From: a bacterium
GTDB lineage: Bacteria > Acidobacteriota > Thermoanaerobaculia > Multivoradales > JAHEKO01
Direction of reading: 5' to 3'
Assembly: GCA_024224155.1 (NCBI GenBank)
Contig: JAAENP010000364.1
Coordinates: 1-64,000, forward strand
DNA: 64,000 bases
Below are positions 1-10,241 of the stretch, in pieces. Position 1 is the first letter of the stretch. Each line of letters starts with the position of its first letter. The notes beneath the pieces were generated by a model, which worked only from the letters and a program-made list of their open reading frames with translations, did not search any database and had not been told where the DNA came from. A program made the translations under genes and the position numbers.

Positions 1-300
1 AAAGTGCCTGAGCGGAGCGGAAAGATAGTTGTAGTCGTGCGGGCGTATGAGCTCGTATCCCCCGGGCCGGGATACGATAACGGTCCGCGCGACCTTCAGG
101 CCGCTCGTGTCGGTTGGCGCATGAAGCATCTTGAAGATCAGCTCCTGTTTGCGAAGCGAGGTCGCGCCGTCGACGTTGAGCTCGACAGCGATCTTGGTGA
201 GCTCGGCGCTCTTCATCTCTTTCAGCGTACGGATGTCGAGCGCGTCCTTGGCCTCGCGTACCCGGCGAACCGAGCTTTCCTGCTGTGCGGGTTCAGTCAT
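1..300 (-). CDS. rho: Transcription termination factor Rho, N-terminal part (runs off the left edge)
   Basis: Reading leftward from an ATG at 298-300, 100 codons stay open to the window edge. Residues about 20-60 (LDIRTLKEMKSAELTKIA, then LRKQELIFKML) match the Rho N-terminal helical domain, and about residues 81-93 (GYELIRPHDYNYL) resemble the start of the RNA-binding CSD/OB fold, where family members read GYGFLRSxDYNYL. The ATP-binding core lies outside the window. Rho is the hexameric RNA helicase that ends untranslated transcripts. The start codon lies inside the 3' end of engB with an 8-base overlap (293-300), so the two genes are probably translationally coupled. The identification rests on the N-terminal domain only. 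Confidence 0.85.
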   Translation of the reverse strand, partial: MTEPAQQESSVRRVREAKDALDIRTLKEMKSAELTKIAVELNVDGATSLRKQELIFKMLHAPTDTSGLKVARTVIVSRPGGYELIRPHDYNYLSAPLRHF

Positions 301-970
301 GGTCGTCCCCTTGGTTGTCTCCTCGGCTATCGAATGAGCCGAGGTATTGTTCGATGGATCTCCAGATCTGTTTCGAGCCCTCGCCGCTTGGAGCCGCGAA
401 GGGAATGATCACCGAGTCGAGTAGCCCCAGGTCTCGCTGGATCGAGCCCAGCGTAGCTTGGAGCTTGCCCTTCTTGACCCGGTCCGCCTTGGTCGCGACC
501 ACGATCGGGTCGACGCCAACGGACCGTAAGTACTCGGCGCTCTGCTGATCGAGCTCGGTTGCGCCGACCTTGGCGTCGACGAGCTGAATGACCATCGCCT
601 TCCCGGATGCCATCTCGAAATAGCTCGCCATCAGATTCGCCCAGCTCTGTCTTTCCGTCTTCGAGACCCTTGCGTAGCCATATCCGGGGAGATCGACGAA
701 ATAGAAACTCGAGTTGATTTCGAAGTAGTTGATGGCTCGCGTTCTACCTGGTGTCGAGCTGATGCGCGCCAAACCGTGCCGGCCCACCAGCCTGTTCAGA
801 AGTGTCGACTTGCCGACGTTCGAACGGCCGACGAACGCAACTTGCGGACGGGCGTCGTCCAGGAAATCTCCCGGTCGAACAACCGAACATAGGTATTGAG
901 CACTCTTGACCTTCACTCTCTCCACCGCACCCGGGTTCAAAGGAACCGCCCCTCCCTCCCGAATCCCCAC
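293..970 (-). CDS. engB: Ribosome biogenesis GTP-binding protein EngB (YsxC/YihA)
   Basis: TRAFAC-class GTPase needed for 50S subunit assembly. Visible G motifs: Walker A GRSNVGKST at residues 48-56, the G2 region STPGRTR near 72-78, G3 DLPGYGY at 93-99 and G4 TKAD at 160-163. At 225 codons it is slightly long for the family because the N-terminus carries about 18 extra residues. The start used here is a GTG at 968-970 with no convincing Shine-Dalgarno. An internal GTG just before KVKSAQYL (about 914-916), preceded closely by GGAG, would give the usual family N-terminus and may be the true start. It lies 84 bases downstream of lon and overlaps rho by 8 bases. Confidence 0.93.
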   Translation of the reverse strand: MGIREGGAVPLNPGAVERVKVKSAQYLCSVVRPGDFLDDARPQVAFVGRSNVGKSTLLNRLVGRHGLARISSTPGRTRAINYFEINSSFYFVDLPGYGYARVSKTERQSWANLMASYFEMASGKAMVIQLVDAKVGATELDQQSAEYLRSVGVDPIVVATKADRVKKGKLQATLGSIQRDLGLLDSVIIPFAAPSGEGSKQIWRSIEQYLGSFDSRGDNQGDDHD

Positions 971-1054
971 CCGGCGGATGCCGGATGAACAACTTTTGAT
1001 AATGCTTGTGACTAAGCGGGATGGGCCGCTGGAAGAGCGACCCGGCGGCGGCCG

Positions 1055-3472
1055 CTAGTGGGCCACCGACCCCGGCTTGGGATCCGCCGGGGTCTTTTCC
1101 AAGCTCGCTTCCGTTCCCGGCAGCGAGCGAATCTCACCGTCCAAGGCCAATGCCAGGACCTCGTCCATGGTCTCGACCAAATGGAGTTCCAAATCTGCCC
1201 GAACCTCATCCGGAATCTCGTCCAGATCTCGCTCGTTCTCCTTGGGCAGGATCACTTCTTTGATGTCGGCCCGATAGGCCGCGAGCAGCTTGTGCTTGAC
1301 GCCGCCGATCGGCAGCACCTTGCCACGCAGGGTGATCTCGCCGGTCATCGCCAGGTTCTTGCGGACCGGCAAGCCGGTCGCCGCCGAAACCAGAGCGGTT
1401 GCCATGGTGATACCCGCGGACGGTCCGTCCTTGGGAATCGCGCCCTCGGGCACGTGAATGTGGAGATCCCTGCCCTCATTGAACTCGGGATCGACGCCCA
1501 GAAGATCCGCCCGGCTGCGCAGGTAGGAGACCGCGGCTCGGGCGCTCTCCTGCATCACCTCACCGAGCTTTCCGGTGAGGATCAGCTTGCCGCGGCCCTT
1601 CATCAGACCGACTTCGGTCTCGAGCAACTCGCCGCCGGCTTCGGTCCAGGCCAGCCCCATGGAGACTCCGACTTCGGGCTTCTCGCCCATCTTATAACGG
1701 CGGAACTTCTCCTTGCCCAGGTACTCGATCACGGCCTCGGCGTCGATCTTGGCCTTGCCCTTTCTCTTCTTCTGGACGATCGCGCGCGCCACCTTGCGGC
1801 AGACCTTGGCGATCTGGCGCTCGAGGTTCCGGACGCCGGCTTCGCGCGTGTAGCTCTCGATCAACTTGCGCAGACCGTCTTCCCGATACTCGATTTTGCC
1901 CTTGCTCAAACCGTGAGCCTTGTTCTGCTTGGGAATCAGGAACCCCTCGGCAATCGCGAGCTTCTCGGTCATGGTGTAGCCGGAGAGCTGGATCATCTCC
2001 ATCCGGTCCTTGAGCGCAGGGGGAATCGTGTGGCTGACGTTGGCCGTTGCGATAAACATGACCTTCGAGAGATCGAACTCGGCGTCCAGGTAGTGATCCT
2101 TGAAGGCGTTGTTCTGCTCCGGATCGAGAACTTCCATCAGAGCCGACGACGGGTCGCCGCGAAAGTCGGTCGACATTTTGTCGATCTCATCGAGCAGGAA
2201 GACCGGATTCACGGTTCCGGCCTTGCGCATCATCTGGATGATCTGGCCCGGAAAGGCGCCAATGTAGGTGCGCCGGTGGCCACGAATCTCGGCCTCGTCT
2301 CGAACCCCGCCGAGAGACAGACGAACGAACTTCCTGCCCATCGCGCGCGCGATCGATTTGGCGAGCGACGATTTCCCCACGCCAGGTGGGCCCACGAAAC
2401 AGATGATCGAGCTCTGGGTCTGGTTCGCCAGCTGCCTGACCGCCAGGAACTCCAGAATGCGCTCTTTGACCTCGTCGAGGCCGAAGTGGTCCTGATCCAG
2501 GATCTTCTGCGCCCGGTCGAGGTCTTTGATCTCCCGGCTCTTCTTCTTCCAGGGAACGCTCACTAGCCAGTCGATGTAGTTTCGCGAAACCGTAGCCTCC
2601 GCCGAAACCGGGGGCATCGACTCGAGGCGCTTGAGCTCTTGCTCGGCTTTCTCCTGAACCTCTTTCGGAAGGCCGGAGCTCTCGATCTTTTCCTTGAGCT
2701 CGGCCATCTCGTCGTTCTTGTCGTCGGTACGGCCCAACTCGTTATGGATGGCCTTGATCTTCTCGTTGAGGTAGTACTCCTTCTGGGCCTTCTCCATCTG
2801 CTTCTTGACTTTGACGTTGATGCGCTTGTCGATGTTGACCTTCTCGACTTCGACGTCCAGCAGATCATGAAGGTGCTGCAGGCGCTCGTAGGGGCTCAAC
2901 AGCTCGAGCAGCTCCTGCTTCTCCGAGGTCGAAACCAGGAGGTGCGCGGCCAGTTGGTCCGCGAAACGATCGGGCTCGTCGGTCTTGATCGTCGAGGCCA
3001 GGCCCTCGAAGGCCAGGTGCTGGGACATCTTGGCGTATTGCTCGAAGACGTTGAGCACCCGCGCCATGTACTTCTCCAGCCCCTCGTCGACCTCCAGATC
3101 GACCTCGAAAACCTCGACCGTGGCCGTAAACGCTCCTTCTTCCTCGTGCAGCTCCAAGAGCTCGACACGCTGCACACCTTCGACCATCACCTTGACGTTG
3201 CCGTTCGGCAGGCGCAGGTTCTGGACGATACGGGCGACGACACCGATCTTGTGCATGTCCTCCTGCCCGGGATCGTCGACCTTGGGGTCCTTCTGGGCGA
3301 TCAGAAAGATCTTGCGATCACCTCGCGCCAAGCTCTGCTCGAGAGCATGGACCGAACCCGCGCGCCCGACGATGAACGGCGCCATCATGTGCGGGAAGAC
3401 GACCATGTCTCGCAGAGGAACCGAAGGCAGACTCTCGCGCTTGGTCTTGATGAAGCTCGGCCTGTGGCTCAT
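1055..3472 (-). CDS. lon: ATP-dependent protease La (Lon)
   Basis: Cytoplasmic AAA+ serine protease that degrades misfolded and regulatory proteins. It has an N-terminal substrate-binding domain ([12 protein letters not shown] near the start), coiled-coil linker, AAA+ module with Walker [10 protein letters not shown] at about residue 360, Walker [11 protein letters not shown], and a C-terminal protease domain. The catalytic Ser lies in PKDGPSAG (about residue 687) and the catalytic Lys in [10 protein letters not shown] (about 730), the same 43-residue spacing as in E. coli Lon. At 805 residues it is full length. The ATG follows a GAGAAAGG-like ribosome binding site. It sits directly downstream of clpX, an arrangement widespread in bacteria. 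Confidence 0.98.
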   Translation of the reverse strand: MSHRPSFIKTKRESLPSVPLRDMVVFPHMMAPFIVGRAGSVHALEQSLARGDRKIFLIAQKDPKVDDPGQEDMHKIGVVARIVQNLRLPNGNVKVMVEGVQRVELLELHEEEGAFTATVEVFEVDLEVDEGLEKYMARVLNVFEQYAKMSQHLAFEGLASTIKTDEPDRFADQLAAHLLVSTSEKQELLELLSPYERLQHLHDLLDVEVEKVNIDKRINVKVKKQMEKAQKEYYLNEKIKAIHNELGRTDDKNDEMAELKEKIESSGLPKEVQEKAEQELKRLESMPPVSAEATVSRNYIDWLVSVPWKKKSREIKDLDRAQKILDQDHFGLDEVKERILEFLAVRQLANQTQSSIICFVGPPGVGKSSLAKSIARAMGRKFVRLSLGGVRDEAEIRGHRRTYIGAFPGQIIQMMRKAGTVNPVFLLDEIDKMSTDFRGDPSSALMEVLDPEQNNAFKDHYLDAEFDLSKVMFIATANVSHTIPPALKDRMEMIQLSGYTMTEKLAIAEGFLIPKQNKAHGLSKGKIEYREDGLRKLIESYTREAGVRNLERQIAKVCRKVARAIVQKKRKGKAKIDAEAVIEYLGKEKFRRYKMGEKPEVGVSMGLAWTEAGGELLETEVGLMKGRGKLILTGKLGEVMQESARAAVSYLRSRADLLGVDPEFNEGRDLHIHVPEGAIPKDGPSAGITMATALVSAATGLPVRKNLAMTGEITLRGKVLPIGGVKHKLLAAYRADIKEVILPKENERDLDEIPDEVRADLELHLVETMDEVLALALDGEIRSLPGTEASLEKTPADPKPGSVAH

Positions 3473-3520
3473 GCCTTTCTCTTTTGCTAATGGTTAGTTA
3501 CGGCCCACGGGCGATACCCG

Positions 3521-4756
3521 CTAGACCGCTTTTTTGAGGGGAACCGGCTGCACCCGGTCAAGAACCGTCTCCTTGGTGATCATCACCTCGGAAATGTCCT
3601 CTTGTGAGGGGATAGTGTACATCAAGTCGAGCATCAGCTCTTCAAGGATGATGCGCAGCCCTCGCGCGCCCACGTTTCGCTTCTGAGCCTCGCTGGCGAC
3701 CGCCGCAAGTGCGCCATCCGTGAAGTTGAGCTCGACGTCCTCGAGCTCAAGCATCGTCTGGTACTGCCTGACCAGGCTGTTCTTGGGCTCACGAAGAATG
3801 CGTACGAGGTCTTCCTCGCTCAGCTCGTTGAGCGTCGAAACCACCGGCAGGCGGCCGACGAACTCGGGAATCAGCCCGAACTTGATCAAGTCGCCGGGGG
3901 CGACGTGCTCGAGAAGCGCACTCGAACGGCGCTCCTTCTCGGTCTTGACCTCGGCTCCGAAGCCAAGCGTCTTCTCATTGATCCGCGCCGCGATCTGTTC
4001 GTCGAGACCGACAAACGCCCCGCCGCAGATGAACAAGATATTGGTCGTATCGATCTGCAGAAACTCCTGATGCGGGTGTTTGCGGCCGCCCTGCGGCGGG
4101 ACATTGCATTGCGTCCCCTCGAGGATCTTGAGGAGCGCCTGCTGCACACCCTCGCCGGAGACGTCTCGCGTGATCGACGGGTTGTCGCCCTTGCGGGCGA
4201 TCTTGTCGACCTCGTCGATATAGACGATGCCGCGCTGGGTCTTTTCCTTGTCGTTCCCCGACGCCTGGTAGAGCTTGAGAATGATGTTCTCGACATCCTC
4301 GCCGACGTAGCCGGCTTCGGTCAGGGTGGTGGCGTCGGCGATCGTGAAGGGCACCGAGAGCAGTCGAGCCAGGGTCTGGGCGAGCAGGGTCTTACCGGTA
4401 CCGGTCGGTCCGATCAGAAGGATGTTGGACTTCTGTAGCTCGACCTCACCGCGGGCCTTCTCGGCGAACTCGATGCGCTTGTAGTGGTTGTAGACCGCGA
4501 CCGCGAGCTTCTTTTTTGCCTGCTGCTGACCGATGACGTAGTCCTCGAGGAAGGCCTTGATCTCCTTGGGCTTGGGAAGATCCGTCTCTTGCTGCTGTTC
4601 CAGCATCCGGTCTTCGGCGATGATGTCCAGACAGATGTCGACACATTCGTCGCAGATGAAGACGGTCGGGCCGGCGATGAGTTTCTTGACCTCGCGCTGG
4701 CTCTTGTTGCAGAAGGAGCACCTCAGCGCTTCATCGCCATTTTCTTTTTTCGGCAT
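3521..4756 (-). CDS. clpX: ATP-dependent Clp protease ATPase subunit ClpX
   Basis: AAA+ unfoldase that feeds substrates to ClpP. The N-terminal zinc-binding domain shows CSFC and CDEC cysteine pairs (about residues 13-39). Walker A GPTGTGKT and Walker [11 protein letters not shown] follow. The LGF tripeptide in [10 protein letters not shown] matches the IGF loop that docks onto ClpP. The length of 411 residues is normal. The ATG is preceded by GGAGGAT. Together with clpP upstream and lon downstream this forms a standard proteolysis operon on the minus strand. Confidence 0.98.
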   Translation of the reverse strand: MPKKENGDEALRCSFCNKSQREVKKLIAGPTVFICDECVDICLDIIAEDRMLEQQQETDLPKPKEIKAFLEDYVIGQQQAKKKLAVAVYNHYKRIEFAEKARGEVELQKSNILLIGPTGTGKTLLAQTLARLLSVPFTIADATTLTEAGYVGEDVENIILKLYQASGNDKEKTQRGIVYIDEVDKIARKGDNPSITRDVSGEGVQQALLKILEGTQCNVPPQGGRKHPHQEFLQIDTTNILFICGGAFVGLDEQIAARINEKTLGFGAEVKTEKERRSSALLEHVAPGDLIKFGLIPEFVGRLPVVSTLNELSEEDLVRILREPKNSLVRQYQTMLELEDVELNFTDGALAAVASEAQKRNVGARGLRIILEELMLDLMYTIPSQEDISEVMITKETVLDRVQPVPLKKAV

Positions 4757-4897
4757 CTATCCTCCACCCAGTCGGACCGGCTCCACGCCGTACCTCTCGT
4801 AGCTTAGAACAGGAGATCGCGGTTGATGTATTCCGCCAATGAAGTACTCCTCAGGAACTCTGGCCGGAAACCTTACGACAATCATACCAGACCGTCT

Positions 4898-5500
4898 TCA
4901 GCTCTTGGCCGCCTCGATGGGGCGCCTCGTCATCACCTGGTCGGCCAGGCCGTACTCCACGGCCGCCTCTGCGGTCAGGATCTTGTCGCGCTCGGTATCG
5001 CCATGCACTTCTTCTTGCGATTTCCCGGTGTGGTGCGCGAGCAGCTCATCGATTCGTTCGCGCATGCGCATAAGGTCTTTGGCATGAATGTCGATGTCGG
5101 TCTGCTGCCCCTGGAGACCGTAGAGAAGCGGCTGATGGATGAGGACCCGGCTGTTGGGTAGCACCGATCGCTTGCCCTTGGTGCCACCGGCCAGAAGAAT
5201 CGCGGCCATGGATGCGGCCTGGCCGACGCACAGGGTCGCGACATCCGGCTTGATGTACTGCATGGTGTCGTAGATGGCGAAGCCGGAAGTCACCGAGCCG
5301 CCTGGCGAGTTGATGTAGAGCGACAGGTCTTTCTCGGGGTTCTCGGCCTCGAGAAACAGCATCTGGGCGATCACCAGGTTGGCAACATCATCGTCGATCG
5401 TGCGGCCGATAAAGATAATGCCGTCCTTGAGCAGGCGCGAATAGATATCGTAGGCGCGCTCACCCCGGTTGGTCGACTCGACTACCATCGGTACTAACAT
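4898..5500 (-). CDS. clpP: ATP-dependent Clp protease proteolytic subunit ClpP
   Basis: Self-compartmentalising serine protease, full length at 200 residues. The catalytic Ser lies in GQAASMAA (residue 97), His in HQPL (122) and Asp in the DTERD motif (about 168). The oxyanion-loop sequence INSPGGSV is intact. The ATG is preceded by AGGAGA. It sits between trigger factor (20 bases upstream) and clpX (141 bases downstream), so nascent-chain folding and degradation functions are grouped in one transcriptional unit. Confidence 0.98.
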   Translation of the reverse strand: MLVPMVVESTNRGERAYDIYSRLLKDGIIFIGRTIDDDVANLVIAQMLFLEAENPEKDLSLYINSPGGSVTSGFAIYDTMQYIKPDVATLCVGQAASMAAILLAGGTKGKRSVLPNSRVLIHQPLLYGLQGQQTDIDIHAKDLMRMRERIDELLAHHTGKSQEEVHGDTERDKILTAEAAVEYGLADQVMTRRPIEAAKS

Positions 5501-5520
5501 CGAAAACTTCTCCTGTTGCT

Positions 5521-6873
5521 TTACGAATCTTCGGTCTCTGCTTCAGGCTCGGCGTCAGGCCCGGTCTCGGCCTCGAGCTCGCCCAGCAGGCTTTTGATTG
5601 TCTTGTCACGCAGAAGCTGGCCTCTGAGCTCGGTCAGCCGCCCGGAACGGTCGAGCTCCTGGCGCAGCAGTCCCGAGGAGCGCCCCTGCGATCTCGCGAT
5701 GTCCGCGAGCGCGCCCTCGAGCTCCTCTTCCTCGATCGCGAGCTCGAGTTTCTTGGCCGCGGCGTCCAGAACCAGCCGAGCCCGAACCCGCTTCTCGGCC
5801 TGGGGCCCGAGCTCCTCGCCCATCTTCTGCCAGTCGATCCCGGCGTTCTCGACGTCCAGGCCCTGCTGAGCCAGGCTTCCGGCGTACTCTCTCAACATCT
5901 CCTGAGTCTCTTCGACAACCACACGCTTGGGCAGCTCGAACGGGTGACGCTCGCACAGCTGCTCGATCAGAGCGCCGCGCCGACCGCGCTCATAGTCTTC
6001 CCTGCCGACCTTGGCGAGATTGTCCCGCACGCCCTTGCGCATGTCCGCCAGGTCGTCGAAATTGCCGTACTTTTCGGCAAAGGCATCGTCCAGAGGCGCC
6101 AGCTCGCGCTCTTCCACGGATTCGACGCGAAACTCGAACTCCTTCTTTTCGACCTCCGCTCCCTCGAGGAACTCGCGCTCGAACTCCCCCCTCTGCCCCG
6201 CGCTCAATCCGGTCACCGCCAGAGACAGCTCTTCCCAGACCTGGGAATCTCCGACCTCGAAGGTGCTCTTCTGCGGCTCGGCTTCGGCCTCCTCGGTGCT
6301 GTCGGCGCCAGCGGCGCTGTCGGAGCCAGCGGAGCCAGCCGAGCCGGCCGCCTTGGATTCGGCGATCTCGACCCGGACCCGGTCACCGCGAGCCGCCGGC
6401 CGTTCCGCGCTCTTCCAGTCGGCAACGCTCCGGCGCAGATCCTCGAGAGCCTTGTCGACATCCTGGTCGGTGACCTCCTTCGGCTCGTCGGGAAAGTCGA
6501 AGCTGTCGAGATTGCCGAGCTCGAACTCCGGCCTCAAGTCGACCGTCGCGACGAACGTCAGCTCGGACCCGAACTCGAAGTCCACGGCACCCAACTGCGG
6601 AGCCACGAGCGGATCGAGCTCGCTCTCCGCCTCGGCCTGCTTCCAGTAGCGCGGCACGAGCCGCTCCACGACGTCCTTCTCGATGTCGTCGCTGAACCGC
6701 TGCAAGACCAGTGACGTCGGCACCTTGCCCTTGCGAAAGCCCGGGATCTTGGCGTGCTTGCGGTACTCCGCGGTCACGCGGTCGGTCTCGGCCTCGACGG
6801 CTGGCGCGGGCACGGCCACTTTGACCTGCTTCTGGCTGCCGCCAAGGTCCTCGATGGAAACCACTACGCTCAT
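5521..6873 (-). CDS. tig: Trigger factor (ribosome-associated chaperone)
   Basis: Chaperone that binds nascent chains at the ribosome exit tunnel. The ribosome-docking signature GFRKGKVP is present near residue 45. The middle FKBP-like peptidyl-prolyl isomerase domain is poorly conserved and interrupted by an Ala/Gly/Ser/Glu-rich insert (about residues 170-200, encoded around 6290-6360). The C-terminal helical chaperone domain follows and ends in a Glu-rich tail. I chose the ATG at 6871-6873, which has GAGAG about nine bases upstream; a TTG six bases earlier is also in frame. The isomerase activity may be weak or absent, which is inference from the divergence. Confidence 0.95.
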   Translation of the reverse strand: MSVVVSIEDLGGSQKQVKVAVPAPAVEAETDRVTAEYRKHAKIPGFRKGKVPTSLVLQRFSDDIEKDVVERLVPRYWKQAEAESELDPLVAPQLGAVDFEFGSELTFVATVDLRPEFELGNLDSFDFPDEPKEVTDQDVDKALEDLRRSVADWKSAERPAARGDRVRVEIAESKAAGSAGSAGSDSAAGADSTEEAEAEPQKSTFEVGDSQVWEELSLAVTGLSAGQRGEFEREFLEGAEVEKKEFEFRVESVEERELAPLDDAFAEKYGNFDDLADMRKGVRDNLAKVGREDYERGRRGALIEQLCERHPFELPKRVVVEETQEMLREYAGSLAQQGLDVENAGIDWQKMGEELGPQAEKRVRARLVLDAAAKKLELAIEEEELEGALADIARSQGRSSGLLRQELDRSGRLTELRGQLLRDKTIKSLLGELEAETGPDAEPEAETEDS

Positions 6874-6917
6874 TGTCAAAACTCTCGGTCGGTAAGAAGG
6901 ATCGGGGCTCTTGAATC

Positions 6918-7004
6918 TGGTGCGAAAGGGGGGACTCGAACCCCCACCCCGATTACGGGACTAGATCCTAAGTCTAGCGCGTCTACCAATTCCGCCACTT
7001 TCGC
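6918..7004 (-). tRNA. tRNA-Leu, anticodon UAG
   Basis: On the minus strand the 7 bp acceptor stem GCGAAAG/CTTTCGC closes a cloverleaf. The anticodon stem CTAGA/TCTAG encloses a loop with anticodon TAG. A long class-II variable arm is present and the T-arm reads GGGGGTTCGAGTCCCCC. The genome encodes the 3' CCA (complement of 6918-6920). It ends about 45 bases before the trigger factor start on the same strand, so the two may be co-transcribed. Confidence 0.95.
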
Positions 7005-7037
7005 TGGGATCAGCCGGCCGGGCCGGCGGGGAAGGTC

Positions 7038-7065
7038 ACTCTAGTCCAATCGGATTTGAAAACAA
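7038..7065 (-). promoter_or_regulatory. Possible sigma-70 promoter for tRNA-Leu and the tig operon
   Basis: On the minus strand TTGTTT and TAGAGT are separated by 16 bases, and the -10 box lies 33 bases upstream of the tRNA 5' end. The region is AT-richer than its surroundings. It is a sequence match only. Confidence 0.35.
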
Positions 7066-7131
7066 AGGCTGACGGGTAGTCGGTCCTTTCGCGTCGTTCA
7101 TCTGGCGTCTCCGTATACTAAGAGGCCCAAC

Positions 7132-8406
7132 ATGCCCCAACTGTTCGAATCAAAAAGACACTCGCGAGCGCCACTCATCGGCCTGGTGGTACTCGGCACG
7201 ATTGCCGCGGGCTGGTCTCGACCTTCGCCGGCCTTGGCCCAGGGCTGGACCGTGCTCGGGCCCATGCCGGTTGCCAACTCGGAATTCGACGCCGCGCGCA
7301 TCGGCGACCACGTCTACACCGTCGGCGGCATCAACGATCCGCGCGCCGACGAGCTCTGGCGCTACACGCCGGCCTCGGACACCTGGCGGCGGATGGCGGG
7401 GCTTCCGGAGCACAGCCACCACACGGGAGTCGCCGTTCTGGGCGGCAGGCTCTACGCCGTCGGCGGCTCGGGATCGGAGGAGAGACTTCAGATCTACGAT
7501 CCGAACACCGATACCTGGTCACAGGGCGACGAGCTGCCGACACCTCGTACCGCCATGGCCGTGGCGGTAGTGGGCGGCAAGCTCCACGCGATCGGCGGCG
7601 CGGCGAATATCTTCTTCGGCGGCGCGCAGCCGACGCACGAGGTCTACGACCCGGAACGCGACCGCTGGACGGCGGCGGCCGGGCTGCCGATCGCCACCGA
7701 ACACGTAAAGGCCGAGGTCGTTGGCGGCCGGATCTACGTCATTTCGGGCCGTGACAACGCGGTCAACCGCGGCGTCCTGCAGATCTACGATCCCGCCACC
7801 GACAGCTGGAGTGAGGGCGCGCGCCTGCCCGAGGCCACCAGCGGCATGGCGACCGGCGTGGTCGACGACAAGATCTACGTCTTCGGCGGCGAGAATCTGG
7901 AAAGCCAAGCGGTGGTGGACAAGACCCAGCTCTATGATCCGAGCACCGACACCTGGACCACCGCCGAGGAGCCGCCGCTACCCACTCACGGCAACGCCGG
8001 TGCGACCTTCGGCAACTCGATCTTCATCTTCGGTGGCGCTCCCGTCGCCGGCAGCGCGCAGGGCTCGGACTTCGTCGGCCGCTACGACCCGCCCGGCGCT
8101 CCGGCCCTGGAACCCGGTGCCCTCCAGGCGCCGCGCAAGCTCAAGGTGAAGGTGCTCTCGGGCAGCGAGGCCCGTCTCAAGTGGAGATTCCGTTTCAAGA
8201 AGTCCGACGCCGACACCCTCGAGATCGAAGTCCGGCGAACAGGCAGGAGAAGATTCAAGCAGGTCGCCGCCGTTCCGACCAACCTCCGAAAGATCGTCCT
8301 CGAGGGCCTCGAGCCCGGCAGGACCTACGACTTCCGTCTGCGCGCGTCCGGCCCCTCGGGCCCGTCCTCGTATTCGAACGAGAGAACCGCGACCACGCTC
8401 GACTGA
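7132..8406 (+). CDS. Secreted kelch-repeat beta-propeller protein with C-terminal FN3 domain
   Basis: The protein has 424 residues. A Sec signal peptide ends near SPALAQ (about residue 36). From residue 40 to about 320 there are kelch repeats with Gly-Gly dyads (YTVGG, YAVGG, HAIGG, YVFGG, FIFGG) and the usual YDPxTDxW blades (IYDPNTDTW, IYDPATDSW, LYDPSTDTW), enough for a six-bladed propeller. The last 90 residues, ending GRTYDFRLRAS and NERTATT, look like a fibronectin type III module. It is expected to bind ligands outside the cytoplasm; no catalytic motif is visible. It starts 127 bases from the tRNA-Leu gene and is divergently transcribed. Confidence 0.85.
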   Translation: MPQLFESKRHSRAPLIGLVVLGTIAAGWSRPSPALAQGWTVLGPMPVANSEFDAARIGDHVYTVGGINDPRADELWRYTPASDTWRRMAGLPEHSHHTGVAVLGGRLYAVGGSGSEERLQIYDPNTDTWSQGDELPTPRTAMAVAVVGGKLHAIGGAANIFFGGAQPTHEVYDPERDRWTAAAGLPIATEHVKAEVVGGRIYVISGRDNAVNRGVLQIYDPATDSWSEGARLPEATSGMATGVVDDKIYVFGGENLESQAVVDKTQLYDPSTDTWTTAEEPPLPTHGNAGATFGNSIFIFGGAPVAGSAQGSDFVGRYDPPGAPALEPGALQAPRKLKVKVLSGSEARLKWRFRFKKSDADTLEIEVRRTGRRRFKQVAAVPTNLRKIVLEGLEPGRTYDFRLRASGPSGPSSYSNERTATTLD

Positions 8407-8449
8407 CTCGCGCGTTCCCCAACCTTCTGGCACCCCTATTGAAAGCCTG

Positions 8450-10228
8450 GTGAGCGTGACCGGAACCAGCTTGGCTCACCCAATAGGCATGGGCTTTCTG
8501 GCCCTCGCGCTCGCGGGCAACGTGTCAGCCACGGAGGACGGCGTCTCCTTCTTCGCGGACGTCCGCAAGGCCTATTCGGAGCGGGCCTCCTATTCCGACG
8601 TCGGCCAGATCGAGATCATCGAAGAGATCGACGGTATCGAAGAATCGCGCGTTCATTTCTTCGAGACGGCCACCACTCGAGATGCCGGCATGGTGTGGCG
8701 GGCGCTGATGGAATCCGATCGGGGCTTCGAAGAACGTGTCGTCTGGCTCGCCGGAGATTCGGTGATGGTCTACGACGGTGGCCTCTGGCAGGCCAAGCCG
8801 GTGCGGTCCATCGCCAAGGGCATCGAGGACATCCTCGGGGCCGGGATCGGCCAGGCTCTGGTCGTTCCCTCCCTGCTCGAGCTCGGCGTCGGCTCGCAGG
8901 CCCTCGATGCGCTGGCCATGTCCGCTTCCGTGGGCGAACCGGAGCCGTGCTTCGACGATCGGGAATGTCGGCAGCTGTCCGCACCCTTGACCGCGAACGG
9001 CGAGATTCGCCTCAGGGTCGAAACCGGTACGTTCTGGATCCACGACGTCGAGGTCATCGTACGCGATCCTGCCCCGACAGCCGATGCCGCCCGGGCGGCT
9101 CCCGGCGCCGCCACCGGGCCGAAGACCACCACCGTCCGGGTGAGCCATTCCGAGGCGGCCTTCGAGGACACCGAAATCGAGAACCGAGTCGCGTTCTCAC
9201 CACCGACCGCGACCCGGGAGGTCACCGAATGGGAGCCAGGCGAGACCGGGGCACCGGATGCCTTCGACCCGCAGAGAGGCTTCTATGACGTCATCACGAT
9301 CGATGTTTTCACGGTCGTGGCGCGCATCGTCACCGACTCCGGCTACCCATTGCTGGACCTCGAGCCGGGCGACCTGATCGCCACGATCGGCGATCAGGAG
9401 CTCCCGGTCACTGCGCTCGACTGGTACGGGGTGACCCGAGGACCCGAGGCCGAGCCGGAGCCCGCCGATCGGGAGATCGAGCCCCTACCCCTGCCCGCGG
9501 AGCCCCGAGACCAGCCGGATGCGGAGGGGAGGCTGGTGCTGATCTTCCTGCAGAACGACTTCGAGCCCACGCGCGTCAAGGGCATGATGAAGCTCTTTCC
9601 GGGCCTGCGCGAGCTGGTCGACGGCCTCGATCCCGCAGATCGAGTCGCGGTTCTGTCCTACTTCGGGCACCTCAAGCTCTGGCAGGACTTCACCACCGAC
9701 CGCACCGCCGTCAAGGCGAGCCTCGAGCGAGCGTTCTACCCCGGAGCGAAGCCCGACACCGCCATCCCCAGTCCCGGCGTATCGCTGCTCGACTACTTCG
9801 ACGAAGAAGGGGCTCGCGACGTCGCCAGCTCGGTGGAAGCGCTGCACTTCACCTCCGACGCCCTCGCCCCGATCCCGAGCGAGAAGGACATCATCTTCTT
9901 CGGTTACGGCCTCGAGGGTGGTGGCGTGAGGCCCATGCTCAGGGCATTGCAGGCGGCGCGTGCCACGACCTTCGTCATCGACACCACGCAGGCCGACTTC
10001 CATACTCTTGGTGGCGGCCTGATGACCATGGCCCAGGCGACCGGCGGCACCTATGAGTCGAGCTACCACTTCGCCAATCAAGCGCTGCACAAGATGGAGC
10101 GCACCCTCACCGGGCACTACGTGATCACGATCGATCGCAGCGAAACGCCCGAGGTTCGAGGCCCGCTCAGGATTCGGCTGCGAGACAAGAAGGGAACCGT
10201 CCTGATGGCGCCGAGCGGACTGCGTTAG
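8450..10228 (+). CDS. VWFA-related secreted protein with degenerate metal site
   Basis: The protein has 592 residues with a weakly hydrophobic Sec-type N-terminus (GFLALALAGNVSA). The first 260 residues have no recognised fold. From about residue 280, VVARIVTDSGYPLLDLEPGDL is the lead-in strand typical of the acidobacterial VWFA-related family. A VWA-like Rossmann domain follows, but the MIDAS DxSxS position reads LIFLQNDF, so metal-dependent adhesion of the classic kind is unlikely. Starts are GTG at 8450 or 8456; neither has a strong ribosome binding site. It is followed 13 bases later by a second secreted-type gene, probably co-transcribed. Function unknown. Confidence 0.7.
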   Translation: MSVTGTSLAHPIGMGFLALALAGNVSATEDGVSFFADVRKAYSERASYSDVGQIEIIEEIDGIEESRVHFFETATTRDAGMVWRALMESDRGFEERVVWLAGDSVMVYDGGLWQAKPVRSIAKGIEDILGAGIGQALVVPSLLELGVGSQALDALAMSASVGEPEPCFDDRECRQLSAPLTANGEIRLRVETGTFWIHDVEVIVRDPAPTADAARAAPGAATGPKTTTVRVSHSEAAFEDTEIENRVAFSPPTATREVTEWEPGETGAPDAFDPQRGFYDVITIDVFTVVARIVTDSGYPLLDLEPGDLIATIGDQELPVTALDWYGVTRGPEAEPEPADREIEPLPLPAEPRDQPDAEGRLVLIFLQNDFEPTRVKGMMKLFPGLRELVDGLDPADRVAVLSYFGHLKLWQDFTTDRTAVKASLERAFYPGAKPDTAIPSPGVSLLDYFDEEGARDVASSVEALHFTSDALAPIPSEKDIIFFGYGLEGGGVRPMLRALQAARATTFVIDTTQADFHTLGGGLMTMAQATGGTYESSYHFANQALHKMERTLTGHYVITIDRSETPEVRGPLRIRLRDKKGTVLMAPSGLR

Positions 10229-10241
10229 CGAGGTCTTTCGA

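Noticed and set aside
8425-8440. TCTGGCACCCCTATTG, similar to a motif near 25096
   Set aside because: Two loosely similar 14-mers with a palindromic core are too few to call a repeat family here.
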